A DNA stretch of 37,500 nucleotides from Nitrospirales bacterium. GTDB taxonomy: Bacteria > Nitrospirota > Nitrospiria > Nitrospirales > UBA8639. How positions within the stretch are numbered: position 1 is the first letter of the stretch; each line of letters opens with the position of its first letter. The position numbers were made by a program, and so were the translations under genes. Under the pieces are notes generated by a model. The model was not told the DNA's origin. It worked only from the letters and a program-made list of their open reading frames with translations, and searched no databases. Below are positions 9,581-17,754 of this stretch, in pieces. The stretch covers positions 1 through 37,500 of the forward strand of contig WHTE01000012.1 of assembly GCA_009377845.1 (NCBI GenBank), in the 5' to 3' direction.

Positions 9581-9834
9581 ATGAGTGGTGAAGAGGCTGT
9601 CATTCAAGCTTATGAACATGCCGTCAAAATGGCCCAGGATGTCACGCGACCGGCATATGAGTCCTTGCAATGGGCCGCGAAAGCCGAGGCCTATGCTTTG
9701 CGCTTTGTCAATATTGCCAAGATTTAACCGGGCCGGGAGGGCTGATTTTCTGGCACGAACAAGCTCTTTCGGCCTATCGCCTCGGTCGGCAACAACTGGC
9801 AGAACTGCGCACGGGATACAAAGAGGCCGGCTAA
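9581..9834 (+). pseudogene. Possible frameshifted small hypothetical gene
   Basis: Frame 1: MSGEEAVIQAYEHAVKMAQDVTRPAYESLQWAAKAEAYALRFVNIAKI* (9581-9727); another frame continues LIFWHEQALSAYRLGRQQLAELRTGYKEAG* to 9834; both halves look coding-like and amphipathic. Confidence 0.35.
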
Positions 9835-10245
9835 ACGTGGGCATGCGATGGAGGGATACCGTCCAGAGCGATAATCTGCAACGCTCGCACGGCTTCCAGG
9901 TCATTTTGCCGCAGTAAACGGCAGCATTCATCAGTAGAAGGAAGATTGACCGCTGACACTTTCCAACATGACGGCGAGCATTCTTCGGGCGGCCGATCGT
10001 ATCATTATGCCGGTCCGGCAGTCCTTTCCGGATATCGTCTTGGAGCAGGCCTTGGTGGTCGTTCTTTTGCATTAGTCGCGGAGACCGGTTTTTGCCCATC
10101 GGCTTAGCCGAATTCATTTCAGGGTCTAATCATCGAATCGGGTCGGCTACCTGGCCGGTGTCTTCTGAGGTGCGGGGGTATTGTCACCACCTGCTGGTTC
10201 CCGGGTCACACGGGATGGAGACAGAGTGAGCAGAGAAAGATGATC

Positions 10246-10272
10246 CCTCGCCTGCTCTCGATGCAGGCGAGG
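10246..10272. terminator. Strong hairpin downstream of the His-rich gene
   Basis: CCTCGCCTGC-TCTCGAT-GCAGGCGAGG, perfect 10-bp stem plus outer ATGAT/ATCAT pairing; no strong T-tract, so terminator role is tentative. Confidence 0.45.
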
Positions 10273-10301
10273 ATAATCATTGAAGGAATGAACGGAAGGA
10301 G

Positions 10302-10649
10302 TTAACCGACATGGACTGGACCGTGGTCGTCGCAATGGGTCCCATGCGGAAAATGCAAATGGCCTTCAACCACATAGTCTATATGATCTCCGTGAGGGAT
10401 GGGTTCATGCCCGCAAGAGAGGTTGTGAAGATGTTTGGAATCATGAGAATCACACGAGTGGTCAGGAGTGCAGTCAGCCGGGTTCGCTTTGCTGACGGTG
10501 AGGGTGTGTTCATCCACATGTCCATTGTGGATGTTGTGAAGATGCCCATCGTGAAGATAATCCTGATGCCCATCGTGCCTGACAAGGGTGTGACCACAAC
10601 CGGGGCTGTGCACATGGGGATGTTCGTCATGAATACGGTGTTCGTTCAT
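10302..10649 (-). CDS. Histidine-rich metal-binding protein with internal duplication
   Basis: 115 aa from MNEHRIHDEH with 27 His; two copies of a module CGH-x(n)-H-x2-H-x-DY-x3-GHLH-x2-H-x2-H-x-D; preceded by 'AGAAAGGACACGCC' RBS region. Confidence 0.8.
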   Translation of the reverse strand: MNEHRIHDEHPHVHSPGCGHTLVRHDGHQDYLHDGHLHNIHNGHVDEHTLTVSKANPADCTPDHSCDSHDSKHLHNLSCGHEPIPHGDHIDYVVEGHLHFPHGTHCDDHGPVHVG

Positions 10650-10802
10650 GGCGTGTCCTTTCTTGATGATGGTTGTTTCCTTCACGTGCTATGAATTGTA
10701 TTTCAGTCTAGAAAATTACTCGAAATTGAGTCAAGCGATTATATATGAGCAACCTCTTCCGATTCAGAAAGCTCTACACAAAAAGACAGATTTGCGGGCG
10801 CA

Positions 10803-10830
10803 AATCCCTCCTGATCCCCTTTTTTCAAAA
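10803..10830. repeat. Degenerate half copy of the CCCCCTTT-type dispersed repeat (inverted orientation relative to 2557)
   Basis: 'caaatccctcctgatccccttttttcaaaa' aligns to the reverse complement of 2553-2594 'caaatcctcctacccccttTctcaaaa'; palindromic arm is lost at the IS110 remnant boundary. Confidence 0.45.
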
Positions 10831-11133
10831 AACGGTCTTCGCCACGTGCTGCGCATCCAACTTGTCCGTCTTGTTCTTCGTCTGAATCACGACCTTGGCC
10901 CGGCGCAGATCACTCACGACGACCTCATGGCCCAGCTCCTCCAGGAGCTGCGCCACCCATGCCGCTCAAGGAGCTGCCTCCACCACACAGCGCCGCCGCC
11001 CTCCCCCCTGCAGGCTCTGCGAAAACCCCGTGGGGTCGGTGGGGCCCAGCTGTTCGCGGAGGATCTTGCCCGTCGCATCCAGCACACACACCGCGCTGGT
11101 CTTGCTCGCTAAATCAATGCCACAATACTTCAT
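10825..11133 (-). pseudogene. IS110-family transposase N-terminal remnant (truncated, in-frame TGA)
   Basis: Reverse-strand reading: MKYCGIDLASKTSAVCVLDATGKILREQLGPTDPTGFSQSLQGGGRRRCVVEAAP*AAWVAQLLEELGHEVVVSDLRRAKVVIQTKNKTDKLDAQHVAKTVF*; matches the DEDD N-terminal pattern of IS110 transposases (GIDLA..., ..NKTDKLDA..). Confidence 0.75.
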
Positions 11134-11262
11134 CGGTCACTCTCCTTCAGAATGAGGCGTCAGGGAGACGACCTCGGGTCAAGGAATAAATTGTTCTGCT
11201 GGAGGGTGACCGATTTTTTTGCCTCGTGTCTAATGTACGACCTGCTTTATACCATCTGAACA

Positions 11263-11540
11263 ATGCCGTCGTGCCTGCGCCGAGCTCCCGGCCTTCGTAG
11301 CCGAAGCTACTTCGGCGGAGTAGGCTCGGCAGGCAGGCCAGCGGGGTTCTCGCTCCTTGGCCGTGCTCGCGTCCTCCTCCGTACGCTCCGCCCGTCCAAG
11401 TGGCTGCGGCCTTCCCTTCGAGAGGCCTCAGGGCAGGACTGGACGCGCCTGTTTGAACACTCCCTTCTTTTCTTCCGGTGGGTCTCGGTCATGCATGTGT
11501 TGATGAAAAGGCCAAATATTTGAAGTATTCAACAGCCCCT
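11263..11540. repeat. REP-like / palindrome-rich intergenic repeat element
   Basis: Contains CGTAGCCGAAGCTAC and CCGAAGCTACTTCGG hairpins, 'ggccagcggggttctcgctcc', 'gtacgctccgcccgtccaagtggctgcggccttcccttcg', bounded by 'ttcaacag'; no convincing ORF. 'ccagcggggttctc' also occurs at about 8761. Confidence 0.5.
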
Positions 11541-11560
11541 TGAATGATTCAATAGTCTCG

Positions 11561-14263
11561 TCAGAGAGACGCCACTGCGTCACGGATTAACCGGGTAGCT
11601 GTGACATGGGGGTCCTCGCCCTTGGTTATCCAGGTCTCGATCATGGATGAGGTGAAGATTTGGCCTTCGCCAAAGGTGAGTGTGATGGGATGGAAATGAG
11701 GTCGTTTGGCATCGGGTGGCCAGGCCTGAAAACTTCCTTCGATTTTGACGGGGATGACAGGGACGTTCAACTCACATGCCAGAACTCCAACGCCTTTCTT
11801 GAAGGGTAGGAGTTGGCCATCGATGCTCCGCTCGCCTTCGGGAAAGATCAGAAGGCTTTTCCCACTGCGGAGTAGGGCTGCTGAGATCCGGAGGACGGTG
11901 GCCAGGGACGTCTCCGGCCCCACGGGAATCACATGGCCCACGCGTGCAACCCATCGACGAAACGGTGAGCGAAAGTACGGTTCCCAGCCAAGTGTGTAGA
12001 GTTGCGAAAATGTCGCCTGTGGCACGGCGGCGAGTAATATGAAGGGATCGATAAAACTCAGATGATTGGCGGTGAGGATACAGGGACCCTCCCGAGGAAG
12101 GTGCTCGATGCCGTTGACGGTCAATTTGAAGGCCAGACGGAAGAGGCATTCGAAGATCCCCATCGCCATGTTCCCTATGAGCCGTTTCCCTTGGGGTAGC
12201 GGTGCGAGGAACTTCTTCGTCAGATCAGGGGGGAGAGGGGCTTCGAAGATCTCATGCCAAGATACAGGGACTTCTGGTTTTTCAGCATGAACATATTCGA
12301 GGGCCATGAGCTTTTCTATGACATCCCGTACGGTGACCACTTCTCCCATGAACTTCTCCGGTACCGGCCCCAACCGGCTTTCGAGGACGGCTTGAAATTC
12401 GACACGCTTGAGAGAGTCGAATCCCAAGTCAAGGTCAAGGTGATCATCCACACGGACGTCTCTGTGGGACGAAACCATCCCGGCCAGAGTTTCGATGACC
12501 ACTCGGCCCGTGGAGGTCTGGCGAATCTGCCGGTCGGTCTCGGGAACGTGATCCGGTGGTTTTTCGACAGAGGTCTTTTCTGATTGAGCTCTGGCCATGA
12601 CAAGATGTCGTTGAATTTTTCCCAGGCGAGTGCGCGGGAGTGGCTCCTTGACCAGGGTCACACCGCTAATCCGCTTGTATGTGGGGAGTGTGATGGCGAC
12701 TCTATTGAGCGCATCTTTGATGTAGCCTGCGGAATCATGAATGCGCTGTTCCCGTAAATAATCAAAATTTGGCACGACCACGGCATGAAGATGCTCGCCT
12801 TCCTCACCCTCGCGGGGTAGGCCGAGGATACAGAGTTCGGCGATCGCCGGATTCTGTTGGTATTCTCCTTCCAGTTCCTCGGGAAGGATGTTTTTCCCTC
12901 CAGGTGTGACGATAAGTTCCTTGATCCTCCCGGTGAGAAACACGTACCCGTCTGAATCCAGGTAGCCCAGATCTCCGGTGTGAAACCAGCCATCACGGAT
13001 GGCCTCAGCCGTTTCGGTTGGCGCTTGATCATACCCCTTCATGACATTCGGCCCCCGCACCACCACTTCTCCAACTCCCGCTTCGTCAGGTTTGTCGATT
13101 CGTACCTCGACATGTGCGACTGGTGGACCGACGGAACCCGGTTTCGGTCGAGACAAGGGACTGAAGGCAATCACAGGCGCCGTTTCGGTCAACCCGTACC
13201 CTTCTCTAATCGTAAATCCGAGGCTGCTCAGGTCTTTCGAGACCTGCGGATCCAGTTTGGCTCCGCCGCTACACAGAAGCCGAAGGGAGGGACCAAATCG
13301 GCTGTGAATAGGTGCAAAGAGCAGTCGTCCGGGATTCCACCTCGTATGGGTTCTCACAAGATCTGAGAGGCCGATGAGCAGAGTGAAGAGCCAACGACCT
13401 AGCGCGGGACGTCGACTCAGTTCGTCATAAACCGCCCGACGAATCATGGCAAAAATTTGGGGAACTCCCACCACGATCGTGATTCCGGTTTCATGAATGC
13501 ATTGCACCAGGTCCGGCCCCTTGAGTGATTGTAAGAAGGTGATTCTTGCACCCAGGAAAATCGGAACGAGGAAAGCGATCATGAAGGGATAGGCGTGGTG
13601 CAGGGGGAGCATCGCTAAAAAATTATCCTCCGGCCCCGCTAACCCTTCCCCCATGAGGGCCTTGGCGTTGGCCATGAAATTGCGGTGAGTGAGTAATACA
13701 CCCTTGGGCCTTTTAGTCGTGCCTGAGGTATAGAGCAACGAAGCCACGTCGTCCGGATTAACTTTGATGTCAACGGGTGGCGTCTGCTGCCCTTGTGGGA
13801 TGAGATCCCTCATGGAAGGTTGGTGAGGTCTTGTCGCGGCATCCATGCTCACCACCTCAATTGAAGCGGGAAGTTCTTGAACCAACGCCTCTGTTTTCGC
13901 GCTGGCGAAGACTAACCGGCTGTTGGAGGTGGTGAAGAAGGAGAGGAGTTGCTCCTGCGGCATCTGAATATCCAGTGGAACTGCTGTCGCGCCGACTGTG
14001 AGGATGCTGAGATACGCGATCACCCATTCCGGACGATTTTCAGCCACGATGGCGATACGATGCCCAGGACGAAGGCCGCGCTCGACAAGGCTGTTCGAGA
14101 GTCCATGAACTTGCTCCAACACTTCCCCGTAGGTGTGACGTCGATAGCCCTTGTCTTCTTTCACCTGCATGGCCACACGATCGGCGGCAACAGCCGCGAG
14201 CGCAAGAAAAGCCTCTGGAATACAATCTGGAAGCGTGTTGGGAGCGAGGAGAGGAGCCTGCAT
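11561..14263 (-). CDS. Trifunctional AMP-dependent acyl ligase / phosphopantetheine carrier / PlsC-type acyltransferase fusion
   Basis: AMP-binding 'LLYTSGTTKRPKGVLLTHRN', 'GYGLTETAPV', 'DGWFHTGDLGYLDSDGYVFLTGRIKELI'; carrier 'DLDLGFDSLKRVEFQ'; acyltransferase 'NHLSFID' (HX4D) and 'LIFPEGERSIDG'. ORF track starts at a TTG at 14290; ATG at 14263 preferred. Confidence 0.92.
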   Translation of the reverse strand: MQAPLLAPNTLPDCIPEAFLALAAVAADRVAMQVKEDKGYRRHTYGEVLEQVHGLSNSLVERGLRPGHRIAIVAENRPEWVIAYLSILTVGATAVPLDIQMPQEQLLSFFTTSNSRLVFASAKTEALVQELPASIEVVSMDAATRPHQPSMRDLIPQGQQTPPVDIKVNPDDVASLLYTSGTTKRPKGVLLTHRNFMANAKALMGEGLAGPEDNFLAMLPLHHAYPFMIAFLVPIFLGARITFLQSLKGPDLVQCIHETGITIVVGVPQIFAMIRRAVYDELSRRPALGRWLFTLLIGLSDLVRTHTRWNPGRLLFAPIHSRFGPSLRLLCSGGAKLDPQVSKDLSSLGFTIREGYGLTETAPVIAFSPLSRPKPGSVGPPVAHVEVRIDKPDEAGVGEVVVRGPNVMKGYDQAPTETAEAIRDGWFHTGDLGYLDSDGYVFLTGRIKELIVTPGGKNILPEELEGEYQQNPAIAELCILGLPREGEEGEHLHAVVVPNFDYLREQRIHDSAGYIKDALNRVAITLPTYKRISGVTLVKEPLPRTRLGKIQRHLVMARAQSEKTSVEKPPDHVPETDRQIRQTSTGRVVIETLAGMVSSHRDVRVDDHLDLDLGFDSLKRVEFQAVLESRLGPVPEKFMGEVVTVRDVIEKLMALEYVHAEKPEVPVSWHEIFEAPLPPDLTKKFLAPLPQGKRLIGNMAMGIFECLFRLAFKLTVNGIEHLPREGPCILTANHLSFIDPFILLAAVPQATFSQLYTLGWEPYFRSPFRRWVARVGHVIPVGPETSLATVLRISAALLRSGKSLLIFPEGERSIDGQLLPFKKGVGVLACELNVPVIPVKIEGSFQAWPPDAKRPHFHPITLTFGEGQIFTSSMIETWITKGEDPHVTATRLIRDAVASL

Positions 14264-14854
14264 GGTCTGAGCCTCGGAAGAGGGACACAAAGAAAAGCGG
14301 CGAAGCTAAGTCTACCCTAATGTGGCTGTTGTTCCAAGACCCAGCTCCGGAAGCTGAGATTCGCCTGGGTGAGATGTCCGGGAACGGCGTGATGGTGTCT
14401 TATTGCTGATGCGTGTGGTGCTCTCTGCGTTCCTTCAAATAAAAAAGTACACGGTTCCCGGGCGCCCGGGCTTTACAACAGGTGACTGAAGAGAGAGGAG
14501 AAAGAAAACACCCAGATTATAACCTTGGTAAGAACCAACCAAAGGCCTCGAGTGAAGCCTCAAAGGGTAAATCATGGGTCTCTCTTCGTTTCCAGTTTGG
14601 CCGGTCGGCTTGCATTCAATCCCGGCATTGTTGTGTCAGGAATCTCCCTCTCCTCCATGTGGTGGTTTCCTGAGTTGAACGGAGAAGGCTTCCCGAATAA
14701 ATGACGATTGGAAACCCTTAACCAGAAGGGAAAATAAACCGAAAAAGCAAGGAGCATTCTGTCATGTCGTGCGGCGGGCCTTCCGCGTTTGAAAAAATTG
14801 AGGCCCTTCACCACTTATTGGCCTTTTTAGAATCAAGCTGGAACGGGTCTTTTT

Positions 14855-16264
14855 ATGCCATTTATTGAAGTTGAAGATACTCGGGATCTCCAGATTGGAA
14901 CGTTTGTCAAACTTGAAGGGTCCTGGTTTAGTCATCCCTTTCCCACCAATACCTTTAAGATCAAATCTCCAGAAGATCTGGCCACCATTCAAGGCCTCAA
15001 AAACGTCACCATTCTCCATGATCCTGAGCGGTCCGCCTCGTTCGATGTTGAGGACCTTCAAGAGGAAAACCGGGGGCCATTAGATGGCGAGACGGACGCA
15101 TGTGTCTCGAAAGACGCAGAGACTTTTTCCGATTCAGCATTGAATCAACCTGAAGTCAACGAACCGCTCATCAAAGAATCCTCTCTGTCCGAAATTATGG
15201 ACCGGCGGGAGGACTACCATGAATTCCAGGACCACCTGCGTAAGGTGGAAGTGGCTTATCAAAAAACTCTGGGACAGGGACATGAACTGTTTCGTCAACT
15301 GAGTGACCGCCGACCAGCTGGACTCAAAACTGCCGATGCGATGGTCACGAGCATTGTCACAGCTATGCAAAATCCGAAGACGGCGATGTCGTTGATTGAC
15401 GTTATCGGCAGTAACGGGGTCGCTTGGAGTCTTTCGGAGCACGCCCTCAACGTGTGCACGCTGTCCCTGCTCATCGGCCGGCAGTTGGGTGTGGAAGCCG
15501 AGGGGTTAATGGAACTCGGCCGTGGGGCTCTCTTTCACGATGTGGGCTATCGAGGGCTACCCATGAAAGTGCGATTTAGTATGGCTGGCATGAAAGTCGA
15601 ATCTGATCCCGAGTTGGAACAACGGCATCCCGAGGTTGGGCGACAGCTTATGGCTTCCTTCCCCGATACCGGTCCAATGGTGTTGGAAATGATCGGTCAG
15701 CATCATGAACGACTGGATGGTTCGGGATTTCCCAATGGCACAAGGGCAGACGACCTCTCCCTGCTGACTAAAATCGTCATGGTGGCGGATCATTATGATG
15801 AACTCTGCAATGCCCCTGATCCACAAACGAGTCTCAGCCCGCATGCGGCGCTGTCCCGTCTTTTTCGCCACGTCGTCATGAAGAGAGAATCGTCAAAATT
15901 CTGTCAGGAGGTGGTGCAAGCCCTGGTGCAGGCCATCGGCGTTTATCCACCCGGGAGTCTGGTGGAATTAACGGATGGCGTTCTCGGGGTGGTGTCACTG
16001 ATCAATATCCACAACCCCACCAAACCGATTGTGTTGTTGTATGCCCCGTGGCTTTGCCGAAACGATGGCATGTTGGTCAATTTGGCGCATGAGCGTGAGT
16101 TGGAAATCAAGCAAGCCATGCACCCAAAGGATATCCCCGAGCAGGCGCTGGCGTACCTGAGTCCCCGTCGGATGGCCATGTTTGTGCATGCGACCGAACC
16201 CACCACTAGGGCGATCAACAGCAGACGGCGGCGGCAATCTCTCAAGCCTGGTCTGAAGCGTTAA
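14855..16264 (+). CDS. HD-GYP domain protein with DUF3391-like N-terminus (putative c-di-GMP phosphodiesterase)
   Basis: 'LFHDVGYRGLPMKV' and 'QHHERLDGSGFPNG' HD-GYP motifs; N-terminal 'IEVEDTRDLQIGTFVKLEGSWFSHPFPTNTFKI'. Confidence 0.88.
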   Translation: MPFIEVEDTRDLQIGTFVKLEGSWFSHPFPTNTFKIKSPEDLATIQGLKNVTILHDPERSASFDVEDLQEENRGPLDGETDACVSKDAETFSDSALNQPEVNEPLIKESSLSEIMDRREDYHEFQDHLRKVEVAYQKTLGQGHELFRQLSDRRPAGLKTADAMVTSIVTAMQNPKTAMSLIDVIGSNGVAWSLSEHALNVCTLSLLIGRQLGVEAEGLMELGRGALFHDVGYRGLPMKVRFSMAGMKVESDPELEQRHPEVGRQLMASFPDTGPMVLEMIGQHHERLDGSGFPNGTRADDLSLLTKIVMVADHYDELCNAPDPQTSLSPHAALSRLFRHVVMKRESSKFCQEVVQALVQAIGVYPPGSLVELTDGVLGVVSLINIHNPTKPIVLLYAPWLCRNDGMLVNLAHERELEIKQAMHPKDIPEQALAYLSPRRMAMFVHATEPTTRAINSRRRRQSLKPGLKR

Positions 16265-16317
16265 CCCGTTGTGTTTTGAATTGGAGATGGCACCTTCTCT
16301 CCAACGATGGTGGCTGT

Positions 16318-17748
16318 CTACAACCAAGGTTCGGCTTCGGGGTAAAATTGTAATAATATTTCTTGGGCCATGGTGGAGAGTAGACCAACGAGATTGGGGT
16401 GGGCTTGGTCTGTTTTTCCCGTTGTGAGTTGTGGGGATTGGGCCAGTTCCCACGCATGGCGCAGATCGTTTTTTCGTTCTTCAATGACCTTTTCAGCGGC
16501 GCGCTGCCAAAAGAGAGGAAACTCTCGATGGTCGGCATAGTTCCCCCGCCCTCTCCCACAATGGGTGACCGCTAAGTATCGTAACAACGCATCCCGCATT
16601 TGCCGGTCGAGAAATGCTGGAACCCAGGCAATCCGATTGGGATCTCCTTCTTCCTGACTTTTGGCATAGGCCCGCTCGGCTAATCCCCCCAGGATGGCTC
16701 CTCCAATGGTAAAGATGCCATGAGAGAGTCCGCCGGTTGCTAGGTCAGAAGCCAATCCGGCTGCTGCTCCACTAGCCAGTGCCCCCCAGAAGGTTTCTTC
16801 TTCCCACGGTTTTCTTTCGCCAGGCACGGTGACATCTTCAATGCGGGATTGCAGGGTGTGCGCCACGTCGCCGGTTAACCCATGCAACCCGATGAGGTGC
16901 GTGGTTATTGCTGAGATGCGTTGCGCTAACCGCTGATCCAGTGCATGAATAGCTCTTTTGATCAGATGCTTTTTTGAGAGGCCTGTGGCCTCTGGGGGGA
17001 GGAGTTCTCCATCCAAGGCCGTCTCGATCAATAGCCGGGCGAGATGGTTCATGGACGAGTCAAAGATCTGCCGGTGAGTGGCGGACCATGCCTTTTCCAG
17101 CCGTTCCATCGTTGGTTGTTTCTCTGGAGGCAAGGCATGGGTAATGCGATCCCATAATACACCTTCCTGGACCCAGCAACGAGTGAAGGCGTCCAGGCTC
17201 ATCACGTCTTTAATCACTTCCTGTGTGACCCAGTGTTGCTTCCAATGGGACTCCAGTTGTCGTTGTTGTTGAGGATCGATCAGACCGGTTTGATTGACTA
17301 ACACGATCACGGGTTTATTGAGCCATGCGAGGAGATCAAGTTCAGGTTTGAGATATCCCGCCATGGACGGGTCTTCCGTGGCATTGACGAGATACAACAC
17401 GACGTCAGCCTCCTCTCGGACATTTCGAATGGCTTGTTGGCTGCACCAGAAAGATTTGTCTGCAAGGCGGTCCCATACTTGTGCCACAAACCAACCAATC
17501 GGATTGGTCAGTCCTTGAAGTCGGTTCAATAGCTTGTGGCTGTTTCCAAAGCCGGGGGTATCCCACAAGTTCAGTCGGGAGCCATCAGACGTCTCCAGCA
17601 ACACAAATTGTTCATTTTGAAGTGTGACATGGGCCTGGTCGAGCACCTGACCAACGTCACGGCGCAAAAGGGTACGCGCCAGTGTGGTCTTCCCGATATT
17701 GGTGTGGGAAATCAGTGAGAGTGTGATTGAAGTAGGGGAGGTCTTCAT
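16318..17748 (-). CDS. GTPase, DUF3482-like
   Basis: P-loop variant 'SHTNIGKTTLART', 'LWDTPGFGNSHKLLNRLQG', 'VLVNQTG'; glycine-rich C-terminal hydrophobic stretch 'GALASGAAAGLASDLATGGLSHGIFTIGGAILGG'. Confidence 0.8.
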   Translation of the reverse strand: MKTSPTSITLSLISHTNIGKTTLARTLLRRDVGQVLDQAHVTLQNEQFVLLETSDGSRLNLWDTPGFGNSHKLLNRLQGLTNPIGWFVAQVWDRLADKSFWCSQQAIRNVREEADVVLYLVNATEDPSMAGYLKPELDLLAWLNKPVIVLVNQTGLIDPQQQRQLESHWKQHWVTQEVIKDVMSLDAFTRCWVQEGVLWDRITHALPPEKQPTMERLEKAWSATHRQIFDSSMNHLARLLIETALDGELLPPEATGLSKKHLIKRAIHALDQRLAQRISAITTHLIGLHGLTGDVAHTLQSRIEDVTVPGERKPWEEETFWGALASGAAAGLASDLATGGLSHGIFTIGGAILGGLAERAYAKSQEEGDPNRIAWVPAFLDRQMRDALLRYLAVTHCGRGRGNYADHREFPLFWQRAAEKVIEERKNDLRHAWELAQSPQLTTGKTDQAHPNLVGLLSTMAQEILLQFYPEAEPWL

Positions 17749-17754
17749 GTCTGT

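Noticed and set aside
9545-10117. 190-aa minus-strand ORF
   Set aside because: Arg/Cys-rich composition without domain motifs; it covers the coding-like plus-strand fragments at 9581-9834. Part of another minus frame (LPSTDECCRLLRQNDLEAVRALQIIALDG) looks coding-like but is too short to call.
10311-10694. 127-aa plus-strand ORF antisense to the His-rich gene
   Set aside because: Antisense of CAT/CAC-rich codons gives Met/Val-rich artefact (many ATG); the minus strand has the recognisable duplicated His motif.
10648-11189. Plus-strand ORFs (154, 86 and 76 aa) over the IS110 remnant
   Set aside because: They are antisense to the recognisable IS110 transposase fragment and are Pro/Arg/Ser-rich artefacts.
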